A stretch of DNA of 64,000 bases from Clostridium culturomicium (GCF_000821305.1 NZ_CCXK01000017.1:1657327-1721326); one strand, 5' to 3'. Numbered from the stretch's first letter, positions 8,956 through 18,484 are shown. Notes: generated from the sequence alone by a model not told the origin. Program-made: numbers and translations.

Positions 8956-11793
8956 TTATTCTGTTTTATTTTCTGCTGTTTCTTCTGTCGTATGGAAATC
9001 ATACATAAATTTGTATCCTGGATTCATTTCTAAGATAGCTTCTCTGAAATATTCTTCAAAAGTAGCTCTCGCAATTGTTCCTCTATCTCCATCAGAGTCA
9101 AATAGGATTGAACAAACAACAATTTCAGGATTATCATATGGTGCGAATCCAACATAAAGCCCCGCTGCATTTCTTCCAATTGCGTCTTGTATCTTTTCAT
9201 CAACTACGTTTGATGTACCAGTTTTACCACCACTTGGTATTGGGAAGCCATTAAAAACTCCGTTAGTAGTTCCATTCTCCCCTGCTGTAACGTCTCTCAT
9301 TCCAGCCTTAACAGCATCAATATTACTTTGATTAAACTCAGCTTTACTTATAATCTGTGGCGTATAATCCTTTATTACTTCACCTGTTTCACTATCAAGA
9401 ACCTTATCAACAAGCTTAACTTCGTATCTATTTCCACCATTAACAAGAGTAGCTATATAACTAGCTACTTGAAGTGGTGTAAAGTAATTCATACCCTGAC
9501 CAATTGATGCGTCATAAGCATTAGCCGCAGAATTAATACTAGTACGAGCATCATTTACACAATGAAACATTGCTAATGCAATATAATAAATATCATCATC
9601 TGTGTACCCTATAGCCTCGATAGCTTTATCTGACTTTATTACTTCTTGTATTAAGCCAGTAAATCTTTCGATAATTTCATTCTCTTCGGCCTTAGTTTCT
9701 CTTTTAATCTCTTCTTTTAAAGCATCTACTAAAGCCTTCTTTTTAGAATTTGTTAATTTCTTCTGTTCTAACTCTTTACCACTTCCGAATTCAGGAACCT
9801 TAACAATATCAAAAGGTTTATAATGAACTCTGCTGTCTCTAGAGTTAATTCCCTGCTCCAAAAATTCAACTAATTGATTTATATAAGCATTAGTAAGAGT
9901 ATCCTTACTTGATTCATAGTTATACACCTGGCCAAAATTCTCAGTGATTTCAATTCCTGTTGTAGGCTTAATATCACTGCCCCTTGGCACCCCTAGCCCT
10001 AACTTCCAAGCATACTGAGCCAAGAAATCCAGTGTGTTAATATCTCCACCTGTTTTAGCATACAGTCTATCTGCCACATCATACATAAAGTAGTTACAAG
10101 AAACCTCTAGGGCTTTTGCAGCATTAATCCATCCATGAGAACCTCTATACTTATTGTAAATCCAACATGCACCTTTATAATCAGGATATCTTGAATTATA
10201 ATGACCATTATCATATATAGTTGTATACGGTGTTATTACTCCCTCTTCTAAACCTGCTAAAACTGTAACTGGTTTAAAAGTTGATCCTGGAGGCACTAGG
10301 GATTGCGTCGCATAGTTATAAAAAGGTTTAGGAAATATATCATAGAAGTCTTCTCTAATAGTTGTATTTCCTTCAATTCTGTCATCTAAAGGAAACATTC
10401 TGTTTAAAACAAGTTCAACTCTTTCCTCGTAACTTAAAGAATTCAGTTCATCTCTTGATAAAATTCCTTCTAAATTTGCAAGACCTCGAGATTCAATGTA
10501 TTCTCTTCCCTTCTTTTCTAAATCAGGATTAAAGTACTCTTGAGAAATTTCTGGTGTCAAAAGCCCTGGAACTGTAAACATATTTGGATCAAAACCTGGT
10601 CTGCTTGCAAGCGCAAGAACTTCACCTGTAGTTTTCATAACTACAACAGCTCCCCTTGTAGCATTTTCAGTTTTCTTTCCGCTTTGATTTCTAATCTGCT
10701 CAAGAGTATCATCAAGAGCTTTTTCAGCAACTTTTTGAATATCCATATCAATATTAAGCTTTACTGTATCTCCAGCATAAGCTTCAACTTCTCCAAGCAC
10801 AGCAACTCTACGTCCTGCCTTATTAACTTGAATTCGCTGCTGTCCCTTTGTACCTTTTAAGTCTGCTTCAAAAGCAGCTTCTATCCCTGTTTTACCAACT
10901 TCATCAGTATTCACATTATAACCTTGTTCTTCATAAACTTCTTCATTCCAAGGATCTATAGCCGATATGTATCCTAAGAAAGCAGATCCAAGATCATTTT
11001 CCGGATAATATCTCATAGGCTTATTATCCACTGAAATTCCCGGAAGGCTTGCTTGAAGCTGTTGAAAAACAAAAGCTGTTTCTTGATCTAAGCTATTAGC
11101 AATTGTTATTTGATCATACCCAGAGTAACTAGACATTTTCAAGTTGTCCTTTATAATTATAAGATTTCTTTCTTCTTCTAAAGTACATTCATAGTATTGT
11201 GTAATACCATAATCCTTTTCCAACTGTCTAAATGCCTCTTCTGCAGTGATCTGTAATAACAATTCCTCGATTTTTGCATTTTGCTCGTCATCAAGCTCTG
11301 ACATTTTAACATCATCGCCGTACTCTTTCCTAGCGATAATTTCATCAAAACCTCTATCTTTTTTAAATCTCAATTCTAACCATCTTCTACTTTGTTCATC
11401 CGTGGACTGAAAATTAAATTCAAGTTTCCCTTCGGAATTAATAACAATAGCAAAATCATCTACCATAGGTATCTTCTTCTCTTCTAAAATTTCAAATACC
11501 TTTTTCATAGTTGAATAAAAATTTGCTTTACTTTCTGGTGTTTCAGTGAAATCTAAAGTATAGCTTTGAACACTAGTTGCAAAAACATTTCCATCTGCAT
11601 CTATAATATCGCCCCTAGCTGCAGGTACTGAAACATTCATGTAATTATTATTGTTCGCTTTATCTCTATACTCATCTACCATTACTACTTGAAGATATAT
11701 AAGTCTAGCAGAAATAATAGCAAAAATAACTCCCATTGCTATATAAAATACTTTATATCTTGAAAGATCTTTTTTATTATTATCATTACTCAT
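8956..11793 (-). CDS. mrdA: Penicillin-binding protein 2, mre-operon copy
   Basis: Elongation-specific transpeptidase, 945 residues, anchored by a membrane helix at about 14-38. Catalytic residues are S504-K507 (STFK), S565-N567 (SCN) and K857-G859 (KTG). An extra helical segment at about 675-760, rich in Lys and Glu, lies inside the transpeptidase domain. It starts 6 bp after mreD, and its ribosome binding site (GGAG) is within the mreD end. Together with MreBCD and RodA it should build the lateral wall. The neighbouring paralogue differs throughout its length, so this is not a recent perfect duplication. Confidence 0.92.
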   Translation of the reverse strand: MSNDNNKKDLSRYKVFYIAMGVIFAIISARLIYLQVVMVDEYRDKANNNNYMNVSVPAARGDIIDADGNVFATSVQSYTLDFTETPESKANFYSTMKKVFEILEEKKIPMVDDFAIVINSEGKLEFNFQSTDEQSRRWLELRFKKDRGFDEIIARKEYGDDVKMSELDDEQNAKIEELLLQITAEEAFRQLEKDYGITQYYECTLEEERNLIIIKDNLKMSSYSGYDQITIANSLDQETAFVFQQLQASLPGISVDNKPMRYYPENDLGSAFLGYISAIDPWNEEVYEEQGYNVNTDEVGKTGIEAAFEADLKGTKGQQRIQVNKAGRRVAVLGEVEAYAGDTVKLNIDMDIQKVAEKALDDTLEQIRNQSGKKTENATRGAVVVMKTTGEVLALASRPGFDPNMFTVPGLLTPEISQEYFNPDLEKKGREYIESRGLANLEGILSRDELNSLSYEERVELVLNRMFPLDDRIEGNTTIREDFYDIFPKPFYNYATQSLVPPGSTFKPVTVLAGLEEGVITPYTTIYDNGHYNSRYPDYKGACWIYNKYRGSHGWINAAKALEVSCNYFMYDVADRLYAKTGGDINTLDFLAQYAWKLGLGVPRGSDIKPTTGIEITENFGQVYNYESSKDTLTNAYINQLVEFLEQGINSRDSRVHYKPFDIVKVPEFGSGKELEQKKLTNSKKKALVDALKEEIKRETKAEENEIIERFTGLIQEVIKSDKAIEAIGYTDDDIYYIALAMFHCVNDARTSINSAANAYDASIGQGMNYFTPLQVASYIATLVNGGNRYEVKLVDKVLDSETGEVIKDYTPQIISKAEFNQSNIDAVKAGMRDVTAGENGTTNGVFNGFPIPSGGKTGTSNVVDEKIQDAIGRNAAGLYVGFAPYDNPEIVVCSILFDSDGDRGTIARATFEEYFREAILEMNPGYKFMYDFHTTEETAENKTE

Positions 11794-11799
11794 ATGTTA

Positions 11800-12321
11800 T
11801 TAGAATCTCCATTCCTTTTTAATAGTTTTACTCTGACTGAATTTAAGAGTAATCTTATACATAAATACTGCTAATACCATATCATATAACCCCTTGTAAG
11901 GTATTAGGTATAAGAAATTATTGCTTTTTTTAATCAGTATCAGAAGCATATAAATCATAATGCTCTTCAACATACTTAATAGGAATGTAGATAGAATTGG
12001 AATTATTGCTTTTTCTTTAAAAATACTTTCTCCAACCTTAGCTGCCAGGATGCCTACAATCATGTTTACAAGCATATTTACACCAAAAACTCCTGGCATA
12101 TATATGTCTTGAAGCAAACCTGCTGCTACCCCTATGATAATCCCTTCAGCATAGCCATTAATAATTGAGTAGCATACTAAAAAAACAAAAAGAGTACTTG
12201 GAAATATATTTTTTATAGAAATCATCGGAATAATAGTGTTATCTAAAATAAAAAGGGTGATAATTATTAATGAAATATATAATATTTTTTTCGGCAAAGG
12301 ATTTCTATTAGTATTTGACAT
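11800..12321 (-). CDS. mreD: Rod shape-determining protein MreD
   Basis: A 173-residue, very hydrophobic membrane protein with about five segments, typical for MreD, a member of the elongasome. Identification rests on size, hydropathy and position between mreC and a PBP2 gene; residues such as FPSTLFVFLVCYSIINGYAEG and the VAAGLLQDIYMPG segment fit the family. Its start overlaps the mreC end by 14 bp, which suggests coupled translation. Confidence 0.9.
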   Translation of the reverse strand: MSNTNRNPLPKKILYISLIIITLFILDNTIIPMISIKNIFPSTLFVFLVCYSIINGYAEGIIIGVAAGLLQDIYMPGVFGVNMLVNMIVGILAAKVGESIFKEKAIIPILSTFLLSMLKSIMIYMLLILIKKSNNFLYLIPYKGLYDMVLAVFMYKITLKFSQSKTIKKEWRF

Positions 12322-13153
12322 CTCTAGTTTCCTTTGGTACTACAATTGTTATTTGCTCTAGTTTACTGAATTCTACTGAAGGTTTAATAATCGCAGCTTT
12401 AGTTACGTTGGCTTTATCATCATAAATCTCTAGAACTTCGCCTATTTTTATACCTTTAGGGTAAATTCCACCTAGTCCTGAGGTTAATATCTCATCGCCA
12501 ACCTTAACCTTTGAATCTAAAGAAAGGCCTTCTATAACAGCTAAGAACTTATCCTCATTTCCCTTATAACCTTTTACTATACCATTGCTTTCTTCCGTAC
12601 TTAAAACATATCCAGCAACCGCAACGTTCTCATTACATAAGCTTTCAACTATACTCCAATTATCCCCAACACTAGTAACCTGACCAACTAAGCCTTCACC
12701 TTCAATTGCAACCATACCCTTTTGTATTCCATCTTTTTCACCCTTATTAATTATGTAACCATCTAAAAAGTTATTCCCTGCGATTCCCACAATATCTGCA
12801 CCAACATAATTATATTGTTCATTGGCATCAGTGAAATTTAATACACTTCTAAGCTTTTCATTTTCTTTTCTTAATATTTCATTTTGAATATCTAAGGATT
12901 TTAATCTTTCGTTTTCAGATTTTAGGTCTTCATTTTCAGTTTTTATATTCTTATAGTTAAAAATAAAACTTACTGAATCTTTTATTTTATTACTTGCTTT
13001 ATACAAAACACCTTGTACTGAGTTAACAACACTACCAACACCATTTTCTACTAAAGACATATTATCTTTTTGAACTGAATAACCAATTAGCCCCAAAAAG
13101 GACACTGACAGTAGTATAACTATTACTGCCAGCTTATTTTTGAATAACTTCAT
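12308..13153 (-). CDS. mreC: Rod shape-determining protein MreC
   Basis: A 281-residue bitopic protein linking cytoplasmic MreB to periplasmic-side PBPs. Order: membrane anchor at about 7-25, coiled coil at about 65-108 (NYKNIKTENEDLKSENERLK), then a double beta-barrel domain with GEGLVGQVTSVGDNWSIVE and DEILTSGLGGIYPKGIKIG, which is diagnostic. It starts 2 bp after mreB. Confidence 0.95.
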   Translation of the reverse strand: MKLFKNKLAVIVILLSVSFLGLIGYSVQKDNMSLVENGVGSVVNSVQGVLYKASNKIKDSVSFIFNYKNIKTENEDLKSENERLKSLDIQNEILRKENEKLRSVLNFTDANEQYNYVGADIVGIAGNNFLDGYIINKGEKDGIQKGMVAIEGEGLVGQVTSVGDNWSIVESLCNENVAVAGYVLSTEESNGIVKGYKGNEDKFLAVIEGLSLDSKVKVGDEILTSGLGGIYPKGIKIGEVLEIYDDKANVTKAAIIKPSVEFSKLEQITIVVPKETRDVKY

Positions 13154-13155
13154 AT

Positions 13156-14166
13156 TTACTTTCTGCTAATTATGTCTACGTTATCTAATGCTTTTCCAGC
13201 TCCTATAGCAACACAATCTAATGGTATTTCTGCTATATTAACTGGCATATGAGTTTCATGACCAATTAATTTATCCAATCCTCTTAGTAGTGCGCCTCCA
13301 CCTGTAAGCATTATTCCCTTATCCATAATGTCAGCTGCAAGTTCTGGTGGTGTTTTTTCTAAAGTAGTTTTTATTGAATCTATTATTGCATATACTGGCT
13401 CTCTTAAAGCTTCTCTAACTTCGCCTTCTCTAATTTCAACAACCTTTGGTAGTCCTGTAATAAGATCTCTACCTCTTATTTGCATAATTCTTGGCTCTTC
13501 ATCTTCTATTTCATAAGCTGAACCTAATTCTATTTTAACATTTTCAGCTGTTCTTTCACCTATCATAAGATTATATTGCTTCTTTATGTAAGCAATTATT
13601 GCTTGATCTAATTCGTCTCCAGCCACTCTTAAAGACATGCTTGTTACGATACCACCAAGAGATATAATAGCAACCTCAGTTGTTCCTCCTCCGATATCTA
13701 CAACCATACTACCAGTTGGTTCATTTACTGGTAATCCTGCTCCTATAGCTGCTGCCATTGGCTCTTCCATTAAGTATGCTTCTCTAGCACCTGCATTTTT
13801 TGTAGCTTCATATATAGCTCTCTTCTCAACCTCAGTTACTCCTGACGGGAAGCAAACTACTATTCTAGGGCTTTTAAATGAGTTTTTAGCTCCTACTTTT
13901 TCTATGAAATGCTTAAGCATTTTTTCTGTAACGTCAAAGTCAGCTATAACTCCGTCCTTCATTGGTCTTATTGCAACAATGTTTCCAGGTGTTCTACCTA
14001 TCATTTTTTTAGCTTCATTTCCAACTGCTAAAACCTTACCTGTATTTTTGTTGATAGCAACAACTGATGGCTCTCTTAAAACAATACCTTTTCCTTTAAT
14101 ATATACTAATGTATTTGCAGTTCCTAAATCTATTCCCATGTCTCTTGACTTTCCAAATAAACCCAT
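13156..14166 (-). CDS. mreB: Rod shape-determining actin homologue MreB
   Basis: Actin-like ATPase that orients peptidoglycan synthesis. The 336-residue protein has the phosphate-1 motif MGIDLGTANTLVY, the phosphate-2 motif VVDIGGGTTEVA and the adenosine motif MLTGGGALLRGLD. An ATG six codons upstream lies within the GGAG ribosome binding site region, so the start MGLFGKSRD at 14166 is preferred, 8 nt from GGAG. It is preceded by radC with only 18 bp between. Confidence 0.96.
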   Translation of the reverse strand: MGLFGKSRDMGIDLGTANTLVYIKGKGIVLREPSVVAINKNTGKVLAVGNEAKKMIGRTPGNIVAIRPMKDGVIADFDVTEKMLKHFIEKVGAKNSFKSPRIVVCFPSGVTEVEKRAIYEATKNAGAREAYLMEEPMAAAIGAGLPVNEPTGSMVVDIGGGTTEVAIISLGGIVTSMSLRVAGDELDQAIIAYIKKQYNLMIGERTAENVKIELGSAYEIEDEEPRIMQIRGRDLITGLPKVVEIREGEVREALREPVYAIIDSIKTTLEKTPPELAADIMDKGIMLTGGGALLRGLDKLIGHETHMPVNIAEIPLDCVAIGAGKALDNVDIISRK

Positions 14167-14184
14167 AACCTTTTCTCCTTCCAA

Positions 14185-14871
14185 CTAAACAATTCCTTTT
14201 TCTTTTAAACTTATATAGGTTTCATTTCCTATAATAATATGATCTAAAACTTCAATTCCAAGTAGAGTTCCACATTCCTTTAACCTTTTAGTTATTAAAA
14301 TATCCTCTTTACTAGGAGATGGATCACCGGATGGATGATTGTGACACAATATCACCGATGCACTACTAGCCTTTATTGCTTCAATAAAGACTTCTCTTGG
14401 ATGAACAATAGAACTATTTAAGTTTCCTATAGATACATCCTTAACTGATATAATTATATTTTTAGTATTTAGCATAATAAGTTTAAAATATTCTTTTTTT
14501 AAACTCTTCATTTCATTCATCATATAAAAAGCTACATCCTTAGGATTTGAAACAGAAAATTCATCTCCAGACTTAAAACTTTTAAATCTCCCTGCAAGTT
14601 CAGCAAGAGCAAGTATCTGAGATGCTTTAGCTTCTCCAATGCCCTTCACTTGTTTTAAATCTTCTGGCGATAAATTAATAAGTCCATTAATTCCACCAAA
14701 ATGAGATATAACTCTGTCACAAAGCTTTAATACATTTTCATCCTTTGTTCCAGTTCTTAATATTAATGCCAAAAGCTCTGAATTGCTCATGGCTTCTGAT
14801 CCATATCTAAGAATCTTTTCCCTTGGTCTTTCATTTTTAGGTAAATCCTTCACTCGTAATTTATAATTCAT
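14185..14871 (-). CDS. radC: RadC/JAMM-domain protein
   Basis: A 228-residue protein with an N-terminal UPF0758 helix-hairpin-helix region (about 60-95, LKQVKGIGEAKASQILALAE) and a C-terminal JAMM metalloprotease-like fold with HNHPSGDPSPSKED (His177, His179, Asp190). Despite the name, a DNA repair role is not established for this family; a metal-dependent peptidase activity is only predicted. The order maf-radC-mreBCD is the conserved Bacillota arrangement, 12 bp behind maf. Confidence 0.93.
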   Translation of the reverse strand: MNYKLRVKDLPKNERPREKILRYGSEAMSNSELLALILRTGTKDENVLKLCDRVISHFGGINGLINLSPEDLKQVKGIGEAKASQILALAELAGRFKSFKSGDEFSVSNPKDVAFYMMNEMKSLKKEYFKLIMLNTKNIIISVKDVSIGNLNSSIVHPREVFIEAIKASSASVILCHNHPSGDPSPSKEDILITKRLKECGTLLGIEVLDHIIIGNETYISLKEKGIV

Positions 14872-14883
14872 AAATTAACTCCT

Positions 14884-15459
14884 TTATAGATTTACCCCCA
14901 TCTCCCTCAGTAATAAAAATACAGTATTTAAAGAGAAGCCTACTACATTATAGTAACAGCCCTTTATTCCTTCTACAAATAAAGCGCCCCCATCCTGTAT
15001 TCCATAAGCTCCTGCTTTTCCGTCACTCTGTCCTGATTCTACATACTTAAATATCATATCATCAGATAACTCACTAAACTTAACTTCCGTACAAACACTT
15101 TTAGTTATAATTTTATTTGTTTTACTATTTATCATAGCAATCCCTGAATAAACCTGATGTACTTTACCACTAAGCTCCTTAAGCATCTTCACAGCTGCTT
15201 CACGATTTGAAGGTTTTCCTAAAATCTTCCCATTCAAATACACAATAGTATCACAACCAATAATAATGCTTTCTTTTTGGACTTTATGCAGAATATCATT
15301 AGCCTTTCCTGTGGCTAATTCACAAACATACCTATCTATATCTCCATGATACTCAATGGAACTTTCATCAAAATCACTTGCATTTATTGTAAAATCTTCA
15401 GTGATTCTTTTTAAAAGTTCTTGCCTCCTTGGAGATGCTGATGCTAAAACAATATCCAT
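14884..15459 (-). CDS. maf: Maf-like nucleoside triphosphate pyrophosphatase
   Basis: House-cleaning enzyme that hydrolyses non-canonical or modified nucleoside triphosphates (dTTP/UTP type in Bacillus Maf). The 191-residue protein starts MDIVLASASPRRQELL, the phosphate-binding SASPRR motif, and has IIGCDTIVYLNGKILGKP and GKAGAYGIQDGGALFVEGI. Overexpression of Bacillus Maf affects septation, which fits its company with mre genes. Confidence 0.94.
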   Translation of the reverse strand: MDIVLASASPRRQELLKRITEDFTINASDFDESSIEYHGDIDRYVCELATGKANDILHKVQKESIIIGCDTIVYLNGKILGKPSNREAAVKMLKELSGKVHQVYSGIAMINSKTNKIITKSVCTEVKFSELSDDMIFKYVESGQSDGKAGAYGIQDGGALFVEGIKGCYYNVVGFSLNTVFLLLREMGVNL

Positions 15460-15469
15460 ATTTACCTCC

Positions 15470-15730
15470 TTAGATCTTTCTGTATATCACAATTGCTAAT
15501 ATTATACCTATTATAGCCATTATATTTAAGCTAAAATTCAACCCAAAGGTTATTTCCATGACCTTTAAATCAATAATAAGTGGGCTTTGAAACCCTATAG
15601 CATAAGTTTTCCCCAAAAATTCTAAGTTAGTAAAAGTATTTCCTAAAAACTGTCCTATAAAACTTCCAGAAATGGCACCTAAAAGTGTTATGAATATATA
15701 TTCCTTTGTGCTTTTATATGTTTTCCCCAT
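15470..15730 (-). CDS. DUF4321 family small membrane protein
   Basis: An 86-residue protein, mature start MGKTYKSTKEYIF, with two membrane segments (about 11-35 and 58-83) and a Gly-rich turn ISGSFIGQFLG. Proteins of this type sit directly upstream of maf in many clostridia. Function is unknown. The ORF extends eight codons upstream, but a GGGGGATG site sits there, so the ATG at 15730 is chosen. It is likely the first gene of the maf-radC-mreBCD-pbp2 operon. Confidence 0.72.
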   Translation of the reverse strand: MGKTYKSTKEYIFITLLGAISGSFIGQFLGNTFTNLEFLGKTYAIGFQSPLIIDLKVMEITFGLNFSLNIMAIIGIILAIVIYRKI

Positions 15731-15861
15731 AAAAACATCCCCCAGTATATTCAAACTTCAAAATATACCATAATTATTTATGCTTATATATTTTATATCT
15801 AATATAGTGTAACATTTAATATTTTTTTACACAAGACTATAACAATTTTTTTTAAAAATTT

Positions 15862-15895
15862 AAGCTGTTTGTAACTTTTTATTTACAAACAGCTT
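15862..15895 (-). terminator. Terminator after the SPOR-domain gene
   Basis: A perfect 13-bp inverted repeat (AAGCTGTTTGTAA and its complement) with an 8-base loop. The following minus-strand sequence is AAATTTTT, so termination is likely but the T-run is offset. Confidence 0.7.
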
Positions 15896-15958
15896 ATTAC
15901 TCAAAATTATATTATATTTTTTATTATTCTTCGTCGATTCATAACGTATTATGTTTTT

Positions 15959-16747
15959 CTATTTAAAAGCTTTTATCTTATCATATATCAATTTCATTCC
16001 ATCTTGAAGAGCACTTTTATCAACTTCCTCTGGTAAGTTATTAATATATGTTTTCATTTCTTCTACAGCTGCATATTGCTTCATGGTTGATTCAATGGCA
16101 TCCAATCCTCCAACCCAGCTTTTTATATCACTTGTTTTCAATGATTTGACTCCACTTTCATAAGTTTTATTCATTACCTCTATCATATTTTCTGATATCT
16201 TACAAAGCTGGCCTGCTGATAAATCTTCTACAGGTACAGTTATCGTAACTTTAGAATTCTCTATTCCTTTACTGCTTAGAAGTTCTGTTGCTGCTCCAAT
16301 GGTCTCATCAGTATAAACCCCAAAATATACCTTAGTTAATTCACCCTCTGTTTCAGTGAAAGGTCTTCCATATAATTTTAATGTATCCAGAACCTTATTA
16401 GCATTTTCTTGAACTTTAAACACTCCGCATTGAAGAATATAAAAATTGTATTTATCCTTCACTACTTCCCCGTCGCCATCTTTATCCTTTTCATCTTCTG
16501 TTATTGGAGCTGCACTATTGCTATCTCCTTCATTTTGATTACCACTTCCACCTTCCGATGGTTCCTTTGTCTGACCCTGACCTTGCTGACCTTGATTTTT
16601 AAACCAGATTCCATTCCCCTCTTTAAGCAAAAACTTTTGAACAAACGTTCCCAAAACTAATGCTAATAACAATGTTAATGCTACATAAAATAAAAGATTG
16701 CTACCTTGCTTTTTTTTAGGTCTTCCATTATATCTTGTGTACTTCAT
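15959..16747 (-). CDS. SPOR-domain membrane protein
   Basis: The 262-residue protein has a short basic cytoplasmic tail (MKYTRYNGRPKKKQG), one membrane helix at about 18-38, a Gln/Gly/Ser/Asp-rich linker at about 50-95 and a SPOR domain at about 98-172 (YNFYILQCGVFKVQENANKV). SPOR domains bind denuded glycan strands at septa, so a role in division or spore-cortex remodelling is plausible. The last 90 residues are helical and unassigned. It stands alone between two terminators. Confidence 0.8.
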   Translation of the reverse strand: MKYTRYNGRPKKKQGSNLLFYVALTLLLALVLGTFVQKFLLKEGNGIWFKNQGQQGQGQTKEPSEGGSGNQNEGDSNSAAPITEDEKDKDGDGEVVKDKYNFYILQCGVFKVQENANKVLDTLKLYGRPFTETEGELTKVYFGVYTDETIGAATELLSSKGIENSKVTITVPVEDLSAGQLCKISENMIEVMNKTYESGVKSLKTSDIKSWVGGLDAIESTMKQYAAVEEMKTYINNLPEEVDKSALQDGMKLIYDKIKAFK

Positions 16748-16850
16748 TTTCTTCCCCCTCCTAACTCTAAATCCCCACCATTAAAAAGGCTTATTAATTT
16801 ATACAAAAAGTTACTTCAAAATATAACTTCATATCTTTATTTTCCAAATA

Positions 16851-16875
16851 AAAAAACCGACATGAACTGTCGATT
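16851..16875 (-). terminator. Terminator of the 17-kb hypothetical gene
   Basis: A short stem (CGACA/TGTCG with flanking A-T pairs) ends in TTTTTTT on the minus strand, just behind the stop codon. Confidence 0.75.
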
Positions 16876-16884
16876 TTCTTATCC

Positions 16885-17322
16885 TTACTCACCATAACGC
16901 AAAGATAGCCTTATTACTCTTCTAATAAATTTTTTAGCCTTATCATATGGCATTCCATTAGCTTGAAGAAATTTAAATATCCCAACATTACTTGTTTCAA
17001 TATCCTTCAACACATCTTCCACTCTTTCATCACTAGCAGCATCTTCATCTTTCAACTCTACCTCTCTGAACTTCATATGTTCATCAGTGTCATCCTTTGA
17101 ATTAAAGTTTCCTTCTAAGGCTCTTTCGATTTCCATTCCATCTTCTACTGCTTTTAAATCTATGACTTGCCCCACTACCCCATGACCAGGGCTTTGAAAA
17201 CCTCTTCTTGGCATTATACCCACCATTCCACAGGAGGATATAAAATCCCTCATTTCCTCAGGCAAGGAATTGTGTGTTATTGGTGCTAATGGCACAAACT
17301 CAAATTCATTCTCATTCCCCAT
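16885..17322 (-). CDS. Hypothetical protein, acidic, 145 residues
   Basis: I do not recognise this protein. It is soluble, with an N-terminal segment containing EEMRDFISSCGMVGIMPRRG, a very acidic middle (about 75-115) and a basic helical end (AKKFIRRVIRLSLRYGE). A strong GGAGG site lies 7 nt before the ATG at 17322, and the gene has its own terminator, so it is very likely real and expressed. Its neighbours, a recombinase and a SPOR protein, do not indicate a function. Confidence 0.75.
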   Translation of the reverse strand: MGNENEFEFVPLAPITHNSLPEEMRDFISSCGMVGIMPRRGFQSPGHGVVGQVIDLKAVEDGMEIERALEGNFNSKDDTDEHMKFREVELKDEDAASDERVEDVLKDIETSNVGIFKFLQANGMPYDKAKKFIRRVIRLSLRYGE

Positions 17323-17387
17323 AAACATACCTCCATTTTGTAATTTATAATAAAATGTATGCCTAGAGGTTAAAATAAATTACTCTT

Positions 17388-18365
17388 TTATATAATATCT
17401 ATATTATCTCCTGGATTTTCTCTTAATTTATCTATGGAGTGAATATATCTGTTAGTTGTCGCTATACTTCTGTGTGCTGCAAACTCTCTTACCTTCTCAA
17501 TAGTGGCCCCTTGCGTTATTGCCATCGTAATAGCACTATGTCTTGTAGAATGTACTTTTAACTTTTTATTTATGCCACATTCCATTGCTACTTTCTTTAT
17601 CATATAATTCAAAGTGCTTGGATCTAGTTTTTCGTTGTTTCTTTTATTTACACCATGTCCAACAAAAAGATATTCTGATTTATTATCTTCAAAATTTCTA
17701 CCTGTAGCGTAAAGATATTCTTCTATAAGTTCCTTTATTTTAGGTTGAAGTTTTACTAAATCCTTCTTTCCACCTTTTCTCGTAACTTCAATAACATCAT
17801 ATTGTCCATATCTTGTGACATGAGAAATTTTTATGTTTATCATTTCAGATTTTCTCAAGGCAGTAGTTAAAGCTAATGCAAGTATTGTTTTATTTCTAAG
17901 TCCTAATACTGTAGATGTATCTATACTTCCAATTAAAGTTTTAGCTTCATCCTCCGTTAAAAATTCAGTAATTTTATTGGTGATTACTGGTTTTTCTTCT
18001 TTAACATTAGCAAAAGGATTAAATTTTATTAACCTTATATCACTATAATTGTCTTCATATTTCATCAGCCATTTATACAATGCACTTAAAGAAGATATCT
18101 TTCTATTTATTGTAGCTGAAGAATAACCTTTATTCTGCAGCTCCATTATGTATTGCTGAACATGAAAAATATTTATACTTCTTATGTATTCTAAATCTAT
18201 TTCATCAACTTCTTCTACTCCAAAAAAATCCTTTATATCTCTTTCATAACTGATAGCTGTGTGTTCACTTTTACCTGCCTTCAATTCTAAAAAAGCTCTT
18301 ATAAAATGTTTTTTACTTCCTATCTGAAGCTGTCTTCTATTATTATATACAATTACGTCTTCCAT
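17388..18365 (-). CDS. Tyrosine recombinase, Xer-like
   Basis: A 325-residue phage-integrase-family recombinase. It has an N-terminal SAM-like core-binding domain (about 15-110) and a catalytic domain with Arg in TTALRKSEM, the HSTRH box (His-x-x-Arg), His in AAHRS and the nucleophile Tyr in TNRYIHS. All catalytic residues are intact. It lies in core DNA, not next to a tRNA or visible mobile genes, so it may be a chromosomal Xer-type enzyme; its target site is unknown. The start at 18365 follows a GGGGGA site. Confidence 0.85.
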   Translation of the reverse strand: MEDVIVYNNRRQLQIGSKKHFIRAFLELKAGKSEHTAISYERDIKDFFGVEEVDEIDLEYIRSINIFHVQQYIMELQNKGYSSATINRKISSLSALYKWLMKYEDNYSDIRLIKFNPFANVKEEKPVITNKITEFLTEDEAKTLIGSIDTSTVLGLRNKTILALALTTALRKSEMINIKISHVTRYGQYDVIEVTRKGGKKDLVKLQPKIKELIEEYLYATGRNFEDNKSEYLFVGHGVNKRNNEKLDPSTLNYMIKKVAMECGINKKLKVHSTRHSAITMAITQGATIEKVREFAAHRSIATTNRYIHSIDKLRENPGDNIDII

Positions 18366-18381
18366 AAATCCCCCATAGCAT

Positions 18382-18411
18382 AAAAGAACCATCTCCTAAG
18401 AGATAGTTCTT
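18382..18411 (-). terminator. Terminator between the HPr gene and the recombinase
   Basis: The stem AAGAAC-ATCTC pairs with GAGAT-GTTCTT around CTAA, followed by TTTTAT on the minus strand. It is 73 bp after the HPr stop and 17 bp before the recombinase start. Confidence 0.8.
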
Positions 18412-18484
18412 TAATTGAGTCTACAATTTCACTTTGCCTTACTCGAACAAACTTCTTTCAATTTATAAAAAGTTTTTTATTTAA

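Noticed and set aside
13637..14188. A 183-codon plus-strand open frame
   Set aside because: Antisense to mreB; same reasons, no independent coding signal.
15731..15861. Promoter TTGTGT-N17-TACACT upstream of the DUF4321 gene
   Set aside because: Both hexamers are weak and several alternatives score alike in this AT-rich gap, so no call was made.
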